This document shows, piece after piece, positions 1 through 8,132 of a stretch of 50,353 nt of DNA. The stretch is from an uncultured bacterium (lineage in GTDB: Bacteria > Verrucomicrobiota > Verrucomicrobiia > Verrucomicrobiales > V1-33): positions 1 through 50,353 of the forward strand of contig CAJBME010000164.1 of the NCBI GenBank assembly GCA_903954065.1, read 5' to 3'. The stretch's first letter is position 1, and every line of letters begins with the position of its first letter. The translations under genes were made by a program, and so were the position numbers. The notes under the pieces were generated by a model, which had not been told where the DNA came from, did not search any database, and worked only from the letters and a program-made list of their open reading frames with translations.

Positions 1-270
1 GCGCCCACTTTCATAGGCGCGCTCCCGCGCTTGTATTGGGGTATCCGGCCGACCCAGCGCAGGCGACGGTATAGGCCCCATACTAGCACCCCGCACCTAC
101 TCTGCTGCGCCCATCTTGGTGCCGGGTCTACGACTGGCCGGTGCCCCTCACTGGGCCTAGTGCTAACGCCCATGATCGCCCCGTTCGGGACCAAGTGCGC
201 GAATTTCGGTCATTCAGATAAAAAAGTGGGTGTCTGCAATTGTCTTGCTTCTTGCTTCTTAGCGCCCCCT
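1..270. other. Left flank, no gene recognised
   Basis: No open frame here has a recognisable protein signature, and I see no tRNA or rRNA pattern. The only structure noted is a short direct repeat of CTTGCTT near 244-258, just downstream of the permease stop on the minus strand. It may be the 3' flank of that gene or the ragged end of a contig. Confidence 0.4.
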
Positions 271-1590
271 TTAGACCGACTCTTGCCAACCCCGGAGTCC
301 AGCATAAAGCACCCCACCCACTAGCAGCGTCACTCCGCCCCACATCAACTCCTGTGGCCGCTGCCCCACCAAGAACCACATCATGTAACCCGTAGCCCCC
401 GCAAACAACAGCGGTGGCAACGGATACAGCGGCACCTTGAAGGGCCGCACTAGATCGGGGCGCCGCACCCTCAGCCAAATCACCGCCAGCACCGCCAAAA
501 GCGATGATACTAGCAGCAGCGCCTCCACATAATTGAGCACCGCATCAAACGTGCCTGAAAGAAGCAGCAGCAACGCTAGCCCCCCTTGCAACAGAACTGC
601 GCCCACCGGAGCCCCATGCTTGTTCAATCGAGCCAAAAATGACAGCCGCACCAAATCCTGTCCCAGCCGTTGATGCACCCGCGACCCCGCCCAAGTCAGC
701 CCCGTCAGCATCGACAGCAGGCCAAACGCAATCAACCCACCCATCCAGGCCCCACCCCGCTCACCAAAGATCGCTTTCGCCGCCACCAGCGCCACCTCCG
801 GCTCACTGCGCAGCGACTCCCAAGGCGCTTTGACCAGAAAGGCCACGTTCAACCCTATGTAAAGCAGCATCACCAAAACCGTTCCGCCCAGCAAAGCCAG
901 CGGCACCGAGCGCTGCGGATCTCTCAGATCTCCCGCCACATAGGCCGCGCCATTCCAGCCCGTGTAAGCATACATCACATACACCAGCGAAGTCGCAAAA
1001 CCCCCGCTGATCATCAAATCCCAGTCCCCCGGCTTGGGTAGTAGCGACACTGGCACCACCGTCGCCGCCGTCGCCACTGTCGCCGTAGGCACCAGCGCCC
1101 CGGCCATGAACGCCAGAATCAGCGACACCTTCAGCACCGTCAATGCACCCAAAAAGCGCCCCACCGCTGAGGTCGAACCCAGCATGATGACCGTCACCAG
1201 CACCACCGCCCCCGCCGCCAGCACCATCGGCTCCACCGGCACCCCCAGCTTCGCCATGTAGCGACCAAACGCCATCGACGCCAGTGCGATCGGCGCCGCA
1301 AAGCCCGCCACCAGCGACACCCACCCCGCCATGAAACCCGCCAGCGGATGGTACGCCTCCCGCAGCAGGTGATACTCCCCGCCCGAGCGCGGCCAGATCG
1401 ACACCAACTCCGCATAACAGAGCGCCCCGCAGAACGACAGCACCCCACCCACCGCCCACAACACCAAGATCGGAAACGCCGAAGGCAGCGCTTCCAACTG
1501 ATAACCCAGAGAAGTGAACACTCCGGTGCCAATCATATTGGCAACCACCAGCGCCACCGCTGGTCCATGTCCAATTTCCCCTTTTATCAT
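271..1590 (-). CDS. APC-superfamily amino acid permease
   Basis: Inner-membrane transporter of the amino acid/polyamine/organocation superfamily, expected to move an amino acid by proton or solute antiport. The protein is about 439 residues with roughly 12 hydrophobic segments. Its N-terminal helix 1 carries the family glycine motif (I-G-T-G-V-F, residues 20-25). I start it at the internal Met that begins MIKGEIGHG, because the 15 residues upstream are not typical of the family. The substrate cannot be read from sequence. It stands alone on the minus strand, with a transposase remnant behind its 5' end, and no adjacent decarboxylase or amidase suggests a pathway. Confidence 0.85.
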   Translation of the reverse strand: MIKGEIGHGPAVALVVANMIGTGVFTSLGYQLEALPSAFPILVLWAVGGVLSFCGALCYAELVSIWPRSGGEYHLLREAYHPLAGFMAGWVSLVAGFAAPIALASMAFGRYMAKLGVPVEPMVLAAGAVVLVTVIMLGSTSAVGRFLGALTVLKVSLILAFMAGALVPTATVATAATVVPVSLLPKPGDWDLMISGGFATSLVYVMYAYTGWNGAAYVAGDLRDPQRSVPLALLGGTVLVMLLYIGLNVAFLVKAPWESLRSEPEVALVAAKAIFGERGGAWMGGLIAFGLLSMLTGLTWAGSRVHQRLGQDLVRLSFLARLNKHGAPVGAVLLQGGLALLLLLSGTFDAVLNYVEALLLVSSLLAVLAVIWLRVRRPDLVRPFKVPLYPLPPLLFAGATGYMMWFLVGQRPQELMWGGVTLLVGGVLYAGLRGWQESV

Positions 1591-1668
1591 CGATCCAGCC
1601 TGCCTCACTTCCAGGATTCGGCAAATCTGAATCACACATCCTGCGGAGAACTGGGGTCATAAAACTGC

Positions 1669-1690
1669 GGTCAGTGTGCAAATCATAACA
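1669..1690 (+). repeat. Left inverted repeat flanking the transposase remnant
   Basis: This 22-bp sequence begins GGTCAGTGTGCAAATC and matches the reverse complement of 2100-2121 at 20 of 22 positions, the first 16 being identical. The two copies bracket the REP-associated transposase remnant and look like the ends of the element. The pairing is seen directly; its role is inferred. Confidence 0.7.
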
Positions 1691-2168
1691 AAATTACCCT
1701 TTCCGCCTTCCGCTTGCCACGCCCTTTCAGGAATTCCCGCTTCTTAGGAGGCAGCTTGGTATTGGCTTGCGCTCCATCGAACCGGCGCAGTTGCTGGCTC
1801 ACATTTACCCCCGCTACGCATCGCGAGGTTTTCGGCCACCAGCTCATTCCGGCAACCCGGTTAGGCTCGGCAGTTTCGAAGAAAAGGTAATGGTGATTGC
1901 CCATCAGCACCCAAGTATGAACCCGCCAGCCGGTCATCGCGCAGGCCTCGGACAGGGTGGAGAGGAAAAACCGGCGGCCGTCGTCGTCATGGAAAATGGA
2001 CTCACGCCGGTTACCACGCGCCATCACGTGGTAAAAAGCGCTGGGAAATTCAAGGCGAGGCTGGGTGCGCTCGCGGCAGACGAGGAGCGTAGACAAGCAT
2101 GTCAAGATTTGCACACTGACCCCAATTTCACGTAATTGTATAGTTCGTGACCGGGATCCTCGCTGCAA
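1683..2168 (-). pseudogene. Decayed REP-associated tyrosine transposase (Y1/HUH family)
   Basis: The N-terminal half matches the Y1 transposase family of REP-associated transposases: a FPSAFYHVMARGNRRE-type strand, an F-x-DDDGRR-F block and a V-H-T-W-V-L-M segment leading to the HUH site. The HUH site itself reads N-H-H-Y-L where the family has N-H-x-H-L, so the second catalytic His is displaced. After V-A-G-M-S-W-W the homology stops abruptly; the region with the catalytic Tyr and the C-terminal DNA-binding part is missing and the frame ends in a basic tail. Family members are usually 200-300 residues, so this is a truncated, probably inactive copy. It is bracketed by inverted repeats at 1669-1690 and 2100-2121. 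Confidence 0.75.
2100..2121 (-). repeat. Right inverted repeat flanking the transposase remnant
   Basis: Partner of the copy at 1669-1690, in opposite orientation with 20 of 22 bases matching. It lies upstream of the conserved transposase coding part, as expected for the 5' end of a mobile unit read on the minus strand. Confidence 0.7.
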
Positions 2169-2389
2169 TCAAAATCGACGCACGGCCAACGAGAACCAGA
2201 TTGGTTCGCGCTGAAGCGTCTTCGCGTGCTGCGACTCAGAGATCGCGGCCAGTTGGTTCAGCCAGCGCACGTCGCCGCCGCCTGCATGGACTGAGGCGGC
2301 AGATTTTGGGGCTACCCCCATTTCCTTATGTGTTTCTCCCCGAACGATTTCTCTGGCGCACCCGCCAACCCCAGAGATCAATAAGCACC

Positions 2390-2788
2390 ATGAGTCAATT
2401 CCAGCCGGACACCCACAGCAAAACCATCGGTTACCTGCTGTGGATCTTTGGGTTCACAGGAGCCCACCGCTTCTATTACGGAAAACCAATCACCGGTGTC
2501 CTCTGGTTTCTAACCCTCGGTCTGGCCGGCATCGGCTGGCTGATCGACTTGTTTCTCATCCCGGGCATGGACCGTCGCGCCGACCTTCGTTTTACCGCCG
2601 GCCGCTACGACTATTCAGTCGCTTGGCTGCTGCAGACGTTCCTCGGACTCCTCGGCATCCACCGCCTTTATCTCGGTAAAATCTGGACCGGCATTCTCTG
2701 GATGCTGACCGCCGGGTTGTTTGGAGTCGGATGGATCTACGACTTCTGCACTCTAAACAGCCAGGTGGATGAACGGAACCGGGCCTGA
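2390..2788 (+). CDS. Tandem TM2-domain membrane protein
   Basis: A protein of 132 residues made of two successive TM2 domains. Each has the pattern of two hydrophobic helices with a G-x-H-R-F/L-Y-x-G-K turn between them: the first has GAHRFYYGK and the second GIHRLYLGK, separated by a charged linker with RRADLRF. Each domain ends in W-L/I-x-D. TM2 proteins are small inner-membrane proteins of unknown biochemical role. I take the ATG that begins MSQFQPD; an open frame continues upstream but has no TM2 character. It is convergent with the downstream epimerase gene, and a nested hairpin lies between them. Confidence 0.85.
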   Translation: MSQFQPDTHSKTIGYLLWIFGFTGAHRFYYGKPITGVLWFLTLGLAGIGWLIDLFLIPGMDRRADLRFTAGRYDYSVAWLLQTFLGLLGIHRLYLGKIWTGILWMLTAGLFGVGWIYDFCTLNSQVDERNRA

Positions 2789-2810
2789 ATCCTACAGCTG
2801 GAGCACTCCC

Positions 2811-2857
2811 ACAGCCGGGCGATGGCGCCCGGCACCCACCCCCCGGGCGATGGCTGT
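2811..2857. terminator. Nested hairpin between convergent genes
   Basis: An outer stem ACAGCC (2811-2816)/GGCTGT (2852-2857) encloses a perfect 7-bp stem GCCGGGC (2814-2820)/GCCCGGC (2827-2833). The 12-mer CCGGGCGATGGC occurs twice, at 2815 and 2843. The position between convergent stops suits a bidirectional terminator, although no clear T-run follows on either side. Confidence 0.4.
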
Positions 2858-2878
2858 CAGGTTCTCTTAAGGCGCGCG

Positions 2879-3805
2879 CTATGACCCGCCAGCCGACCGG
2901 TCTGGCTCAGGCGCCTCAGCCGCTTCGGTGTGAATCTGAGCCATGATGGATGGCACGAGGGCGGGGTCGTGGTCGAGCGCATCAAACCACGAGGGAAATT
3001 GTGGCATCCAGCCGGCAGCCGTGAGTTTCTGCGAACTGACCCGTTTGTGGGTCCAGCCTCGTTTGCGATCGAGGGCGGGAGCGCGTTCGGGAGGCAAGGG
3101 TCGGCCGAAGCGGCGGGCGAGTTCGGTATAAACCATGCGCTGCGTGACCGGCGTGTGATCTGCGACGTTAAAAACTCCCGGCAGACGGGCGTCCATCATC
3201 CAGACGAGCGCTGCGGCCGCATCGCGGCGGTGAATCTGGTTAATCCACCTCCCGTCAGGCGTAGCTGGAGGCTCGACTCTTAAGTCGATTTGTGCTTCTC
3301 CCATCAGGAAGTTTTTCAGCAATACCGAGCGGCCAGGCCCGTAAATACCGGCGAGCCGCATGACCGTGCCACCGGCCGCCAGCGCCACCCCTTCCGCTTG
3401 CAACAGCAGACGCCCCGTCTCGCGGTCAGGCTCAGCCGCACTTTCCTCCGTGACCCACGATCCGTCAATCTGACCGTACACGCTGCTGCTGCTGGTAAAA
3501 ATACAATGCGCCTCGGGATGAGCCTCCACGAGGGCGCGCAAGCCATCGACATAAACCCGGCGGTACTGGCTGGGCCCACCACCGCGACCGGAAGACGCAC
3601 AGTGCACGACCACCGCGGCGGACGGCAGCGAGCGGGCAAATCCGGGCTCCGCGATGTCACCCGCATAGCCCTCAATCCCCTCCGCCGTCAGCGCGGCCGC
3701 CGTGTCCTCGCTGCGGGTCAGGCCCACCACTCGGTGCCCGCCAGCCAGCAGCTGCCGCGCCACCGCTTTTCCAAGATAACCGCAACCGGCAATGAGAATC
3801 GTCAT
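2879..3805 (-). CDS. NAD(P)-binding SDR/epimerase-like protein (YeeZ-like)
   Basis: Cytosolic Rossmann-fold protein of the extended SDR/NAD-dependent epimerase group, 308 residues from the ATG at MTILIAGCGYLGK. The dinucleotide-binding glycine motif G-C-G-Y-L-G lies at about residues 7-12. A TSSSSVYG strand in the middle corresponds to the active-site Ser/Tyr region, but the usual Y-x-x-x-K lysine is absent (V-Y-G-Q-I-D), as in atypical SDRs of the YeeZ type, so the catalytic activity is uncertain. The start lies close to the divergent signal peptidase gene, and the open frame upstream of this Met overlaps that gene. The substrate is unknown. Confidence 0.75.
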   Translation of the reverse strand: MTILIAGCGYLGKAVARQLLAGGHRVVGLTRSEDTAAALTAEGIEGYAGDIAEPGFARSLPSAAVVVHCASSGRGGGPSQYRRVYVDGLRALVEAHPEAHCIFTSSSSVYGQIDGSWVTEESAAEPDRETGRLLLQAEGVALAAGGTVMRLAGIYGPGRSVLLKNFLMGEAQIDLRVEPPATPDGRWINQIHRRDAAAALVWMMDARLPGVFNVADHTPVTQRMVYTELARRFGRPLPPERAPALDRKRGWTHKRVSSQKLTAAGWMPQFPSWFDALDHDPALVPSIMAQIHTEAAEAPEPDRSAGGS

Positions 3806-3876
3806 GTTTGGGCATACATCAAAACGCGGGGAATGCCACTTGCACCGTTCATTCCTCCCGCCCACTTTTTCCTGCT

Positions 3877-5205
3877 TTGTCCACGCCCGACTCCACCCCC
3901 ACCCCGCCCGCCACCACCGCTGCCACCCCGGCGAGTGGCTGGAGCCTCTTCACCCCGAAATACGTCAAGCACGGGAAACTGTTGCTCGAGGGAGTGAACA
4001 AATTCATCCATTACAAACGGGACATCCTCAAGCCCGCACAGCTGGCCGAAATCGAAAGCCTGCGGGACGAACTGAAGCTGGCTCTATCCGCCCGTAATGC
4101 GGTCCGTCTCAAAGAATTGGAAGAATCTTTGACCATCGTGTGCGACCGCGCTGTGCCTGCCTCGCCCGACGCCGGCACCCGCGACTGGGTCGAGTCCCTC
4201 GTGGTCTGCGCCGTCATCGTCTTCGGTATTCGCGCCTATTTCCTCCAGCCATTTAAGATCCCCACCGGCTCGATGCAGCCGACCCTGAACGGCATCATCG
4301 CCACCCGCGCAGATGCCAACGCCGCCAAGGCCAATCCGCTGCAACAAGGGTGGGAAATGGTCACCCGAGGCCGCAATTACGTGCGGGCCGTAGCCCCGTG
4401 CGACGGGCATCTGGTCAAAATCGACCCCAATGTGCTGCGTCAACTGCGGCTCTTTGTGACCCTGACTCGACTGCATTTTGTCGACACCAACGGCGAGAGC
4501 CACACTTCCCTCGTGTGGGCTCCATCGCTTCAGCTGATTGGCCAGCCCGAGGGGGCGGGAGCCGCCATTGACTCGCGCAACAGCGGCCTCTGGCTGGCTC
4601 GCGAGCAGGTGGGACGGGACCTGGCCATCGCCAATGCCAAAACCGGGGAAGTGATCATTCCCCGCCCGATCCCGGTGACCAAAGGCCAGGTCCTCGCCGC
4701 AGGCACGGTGGATTCAGGGGACATGGTGCTAGTCGACAAAATGAGTTATCATTTTCGCCAACCGCGGCGCGGCGAAGTATTTGTTTTCAACACCCGCAAC
4801 ATCCGCGACATTCAGGCGGGTCTGACTCCTGAGGAAGGGTCTCAGCATTACATCAAACGCCTGACGGGCATCCCGGGGGACAGCCTCTCCGTCAAGGACG
4901 ACGGCGGCCCGCTCTGGGTCAACGGCGCGCCAGCCACGGAGAAATACATCCGCCGCGTCTCCGAAAATAAAGCACCCGACCACCAGTACGGATACCACGG
5001 TTATTCGCTCTTCGGCCCGCGCCTGCAAAGCCCGCCATGGGGCGTCCCTGGACCACCCCGCGAAGGGTATTTTGCCATGGGCGACAACAGCTATAACAGC
5101 TTCGACAGCCGCTACTGGGGACCAGTGCCGGAAGCCAACCTCGTGGGTCCGGGTTTCCTCGCCCTCTGGCCCATCACCACCGGGCATTGGGGATTCATCA
5201 AATAA
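3877..5205 (+). CDS. lepB: Signal peptidase I with a long insertion
   Basis: Membrane-bound serine protease that removes signal peptides from secreted preproteins. A basic/coiled N-terminal region is followed by one hydrophobic segment, the family box P-T-G-S-M-Q-P-T (nucleophile Ser), H-Y-I-K-R-L-T-G-I-P-G-D (general-base Lys) and the C-terminal G-D-N-S-Y-N-S-x-D-S-R-Y-W-G box. Catalytic Ser and Lys are 195 residues apart; E. coli LepB has about 55, so the chain carries an extra block of some 130 residues after the Ser. The start is uncertain: TTG 3877 gives MSTPDST and 442 residues, while an in-frame TTG at 3808 would overlap the divergent promoter region. No good ribosome binding site decides between them. 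Confidence 0.9.
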   Translation: MSTPDSTPTPPATTAATPASGWSLFTPKYVKHGKLLLEGVNKFIHYKRDILKPAQLAEIESLRDELKLALSARNAVRLKELEESLTIVCDRAVPASPDAGTRDWVESLVVCAVIVFGIRAYFLQPFKIPTGSMQPTLNGIIATRADANAAKANPLQQGWEMVTRGRNYVRAVAPCDGHLVKIDPNVLRQLRLFVTLTRLHFVDTNGESHTSLVWAPSLQLIGQPEGAGAAIDSRNSGLWLAREQVGRDLAIANAKTGEVIIPRPIPVTKGQVLAAGTVDSGDMVLVDKMSYHFRQPRRGEVFVFNTRNIRDIQAGLTPEEGSQHYIKRLTGIPGDSLSVKDDGGPLWVNGAPATEKYIRRVSENKAPDHQYGYHGYSLFGPRLQSPPWGVPGPPREGYFAMGDNSYNSFDSRYWGPVPEANLVGPGFLALWPITTGHWGFIK

Positions 5206-5308
5206 TCCCACCTCGATGGGAAACACGCCTATCGGCGGGCACTTGTTTTCAGGCCGTGTGTTTTTCGTTGCTTTTGTTTTCCGGCCATGAGGTGCATGGT
5301 GGAATGGT

Positions 5309-7273
5309 ATGAGAATGATTTTCTCCGTGTTGTTTTTGATGGCGGCACTTGTCGGCGAGCCAAGCTCGCAGGCTTGGGCGGAGGCTCCTGCGGTGCATAC
5401 CAACCGCGTCACCCAGCAAATTTTGCCACTGCCGAAGGGGGAGGACATGTTTCATTTCGTGATTTTTGGCGACCGTACGGGCGGCCCTCCGGAGGGAGTG
5501 AAAGTGCTGGCCCAGGCGGTTCAAGACACGAATCTACTGGATCCTGATCTGGTGATGACGGTAGGAGATCTTATTCAGGGGTATAACGGCCAGACGTTGT
5601 GGGAGGAGCAGATGCTGGAATACCGCGGGACGATGCGATCGCTGCGGATGCCGTGGTTTCCGGTGGCAGGGAATCACGACATCTACTGGCGCGGCGACGG
5701 CCGCCCGCCGGTCGAACACGAAGCCAATTACGAGAAGCATTTTGGGCCATTATGGTACTGGTTCGAGCACAAACAGTGTGGATTCCTCGTTCTGCATTCA
5801 GACGAAGGTGACCCCGGCAATCCCGGTAAGGCGCGGGATTACGGAGAGCCCACTCAGCAGAAATTCAGTGATGCCCAGCTGGAATGGGTCCGGAAATCAC
5901 TCGCCGAAATGAAGCCATTGCGCCACGTCTTCGTTTTCATGCATCACCCGCGCTGGGCGACCGACATCTATCCCGGCAGCAACTGGACAGCCGTACACTC
6001 GCTGCTGCGAGACAATGGCAATGTGCGCGCCTGCTTTGCCGGACACATTCATCGCCTGCGTTATGACGGAGTGAAGGACGGCATCGAATACATGGCGCTA
6101 GCCACTACCGGAGGCAGTGCCCCAGGGCATTACCCGCGCCTCGGGTATCTGCATCACTTTAACGTCGTGACAGTTCGACCCGACGGCATCAAGGTCGCCA
6201 CTCTCCCGGTAGGAGCCGTCGTCGACCCCAAAATGTTCACTCCTGAACGAGCTGCCGACATGGACCTCGTGCGCAGCATGAACCCCACCCCCGTTTCGCC
6301 ACCCGTCAAAATCAATGCCGATGGCTTGGGCGCCGGCTTGTACCAAGTCAAACTCGTCAATCCATCACAACGTCCCGTCGAATTCACGCTGTCCAGCGAG
6401 GCCTCCGCCAGCGAATGGATCATCACCCCCGACCATCAACACGCCGTGGTGGACGCCGGAGGGGAGAAAACTTTTTCGTTCACCTACGTTCGAGTGCAGG
6501 CCTCACTGACCGCTGCCGCTCAGGCCCCCGTCTTCCTGCTCGAGACCGATTACCTCGAAGAAGACGCGCGAACCACCTTGCCGCCGCGCAGGTTTCCCGC
6601 CCAGATGCGTCTCGGCGCCCTACCCCCGGAAACCTTCACCGCAGCGCTTCCGGAAATGGCGCTCCATGGAGACGGCAACTCCTCGGGAGTCCGCGTGGAA
6701 TCAGCCCATTTCAACCTACCAGACGGTCCGTTCACCCTCGAAGGATGGGTCCATCCCGATAAAGCACAACCGACCACCGGCTTGATCGCCAAAACCCAAA
6801 CCTCCGAATACGGCCTCCTTGCCGAAAATGGCGTGCCCTCATTCCTCGTCCATCTGGGCGACCACTACGCCTCGGCCGCCGCCCAAGTACCACTCGCCCT
6901 TCACCAGTGGACCCATCTGGCCGGCGTATTCGACGGCCAGTCGGTAGCCCTCTTCGTCAATGGCCAACTCGTGAAACGCCGACCCGCGGCCGGCGTCCGC
7001 CGTCGCAATGAACTGCCGCTCTATCTCGGGGCCGACCCGAACGAAAAGGGTGCCCCCACCCGCAGCTTGGCCGGCTGGACCGATGAAGTACGCCTCAGCA
7101 CCGGCGTGCGCTATGCCGAAAACTTCATCCCCTCACGCCGCCACCAGCCAGATGCGGAAACACTGCTGCTCTTCCACTTCGACCGCCTCTCCCATGGCGT
7201 CGTCCCAGACCACGGCCAAGCTGGCGCCCACGGCCACCTCACAGAAAAATCTTCCCTCTCCCCTGCTCCATAA
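5309..7273 (+). CDS. Exported metallophosphoesterase with C-terminal LamG-like domain
   Basis: A 654-residue protein with an N-terminal signal peptide (about residues 1-24, cleaved after A-W-A). Residues about 45-300 are a calcineurin-like phosphoesterase with the metal-binding series G-D-R-T (54-57), V-G-D-L (85-88), G-N-H-D (121-124), H-H-P (212-214) and G-H-I-H (245-248). A linker of beta character follows, then a LamG/concanavalin-A-like domain over about residues 455-650 (MALHGDGN start, F-T-L-E-G-W-V core). The likely role is extracytoplasmic phosphoester hydrolysis with the lectin-like domain binding substrate or surface; the substrate is unknown. It lies 7 bp upstream of pyrF and may be cotranscribed with it. 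Confidence 0.85.
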   Translation: MRMIFSVLFLMAALVGEPSSQAWAEAPAVHTNRVTQQILPLPKGEDMFHFVIFGDRTGGPPEGVKVLAQAVQDTNLLDPDLVMTVGDLIQGYNGQTLWEEQMLEYRGTMRSLRMPWFPVAGNHDIYWRGDGRPPVEHEANYEKHFGPLWYWFEHKQCGFLVLHSDEGDPGNPGKARDYGEPTQQKFSDAQLEWVRKSLAEMKPLRHVFVFMHHPRWATDIYPGSNWTAVHSLLRDNGNVRACFAGHIHRLRYDGVKDGIEYMALATTGGSAPGHYPRLGYLHHFNVVTVRPDGIKVATLPVGAVVDPKMFTPERAADMDLVRSMNPTPVSPPVKINADGLGAGLYQVKLVNPSQRPVEFTLSSEASASEWIITPDHQHAVVDAGGEKTFSFTYVRVQASLTAAAQAPVFLLETDYLEEDARTTLPPRRFPAQMRLGALPPETFTAALPEMALHGDGNSSGVRVESAHFNLPDGPFTLEGWVHPDKAQPTTGLIAKTQTSEYGLLAENGVPSFLVHLGDHYASAAAQVPLALHQWTHLAGVFDGQSVALFVNGQLVKRRPAAGVRRRNELPLYLGADPNEKGAPTRSLAGWTDEVRLSTGVRYAENFIPSRRHQPDAETLLLFHFDRLSHGVVPDHGQAGAHGHLTEKSSLSPAP

Positions 7274-7280
7274 TTGACCC

Positions 7281-8054
7281 ATGCCGACGCGCTATACCGA
7301 CAAACTAACCGCCCGCATCGCCGCCACCGGATCCCGCCTCTGCGTGGGTCTCGATCCCCGGTTCGACCTGATCCCAGGAGATCCAGCCGACTTCCTTCGC
7401 CAAGTAATCGAAGAAACAATTCCTTTCACCGCCGCCTACAAACCCAACAGCGCCTACTTCGAGCAACTCGGTTCGGCCGGGTTTCGCCTGCTGGAATCAG
7501 TGCTGGGAATGATTCCGTCAGACATCCCTGTCATCCTCGACGCCAAACGATCAGACATCGGAGAAACCCAGAAAGCGTACGCTCAGGCCGCTTTTGGCCA
7601 CTTTGGCGCCGATGCCGTCACCCTCAATGCCTCCCTCGGTTATGACACGATCGAGCCATTCCTCGACTTCCCTGGCCGCGCCGTTTATCTGCTCGCTGTC
7701 ACCTCCAACCCTGGAGCCGCCGAATTCGCCCTGCAAAAACTCGGGGACGGTCGACATGTTTTTGAACACACCCTCGACATGGCCGCCCGCGCCGCCGGAC
7801 GATCCACCGAGGTCGGATTTGTGGTCGGCCTGACCAACGCCTCACCGGAAGTGATGGCTCGGGTGATTGATGCCCCGCTGCTCGTCCCAGGACTAGGCGC
7901 CCAAGGCGGTGAAGTCACAGCCCTCGGACCTGCTTCACGTCAGGCCCCGAGCGTGATCAACGTGTCCCGCGGCATCTTGTACGCCGATCCAGATACTAGC
8001 TTCGAAGCCAAAGCGCGCCGCTGGGCCGGGTTGATCGCAGATCAATGGCGATAA
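7281..8054 (+). CDS. pyrF: Orotidine 5'-phosphate decarboxylase
   Basis: Cytosolic enzyme converting OMP to UMP, the last step of de novo pyrimidine synthesis. At 257 residues it has the length of the type 2 (longer) subfamily. Diagnostic segments are C-V-G-L-D-P-R-F near the N-terminus, A-Y-K-P-N-S-A-Y-F, the catalytic L-D-A-K-R-S-D-I-G-E-T block (Asp87, Lys89, Asp92) and a C-terminal V-N-V-S-R-G phosphate-binding loop. The ATG lies 7 bp after the stop of the phosphoesterase gene. No other pyrimidine gene is in the window. Confidence 0.95.
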   Translation: MPTRYTDKLTARIAATGSRLCVGLDPRFDLIPGDPADFLRQVIEETIPFTAAYKPNSAYFEQLGSAGFRLLESVLGMIPSDIPVILDAKRSDIGETQKAYAQAAFGHFGADAVTLNASLGYDTIEPFLDFPGRAVYLLAVTSNPGAAEFALQKLGDGRHVFEHTLDMAARAAGRSTEVGFVVGLTNASPEVMARVIDAPLLVPGLGAQGGEVTALGPASRQAPSVINVSRGILYADPDTSFEAKARRWAGLIADQWR

Positions 8055-8096
8055 TCGTCAGCGACCGGCTCGCGAAGGCGCCGACCCTGCGCCTGA

Positions 8097-8112
8097 GTCT
8101 GACGCCTCAGAC
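8097..8112. terminator. Hairpin between convergent pyrF and lipoprotein genes
   Basis: Perfect 6-bp stem GTCTGA/TCAGAC with a 4-base loop, 42 bases past the pyrF stop and 20 bases from the stop of the convergent gene. No T-tract follows, so function as a terminator is only suggested by position. Confidence 0.3.
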
Positions 8113-8132
8113 GGGCCCACATCCAAGCCTGA

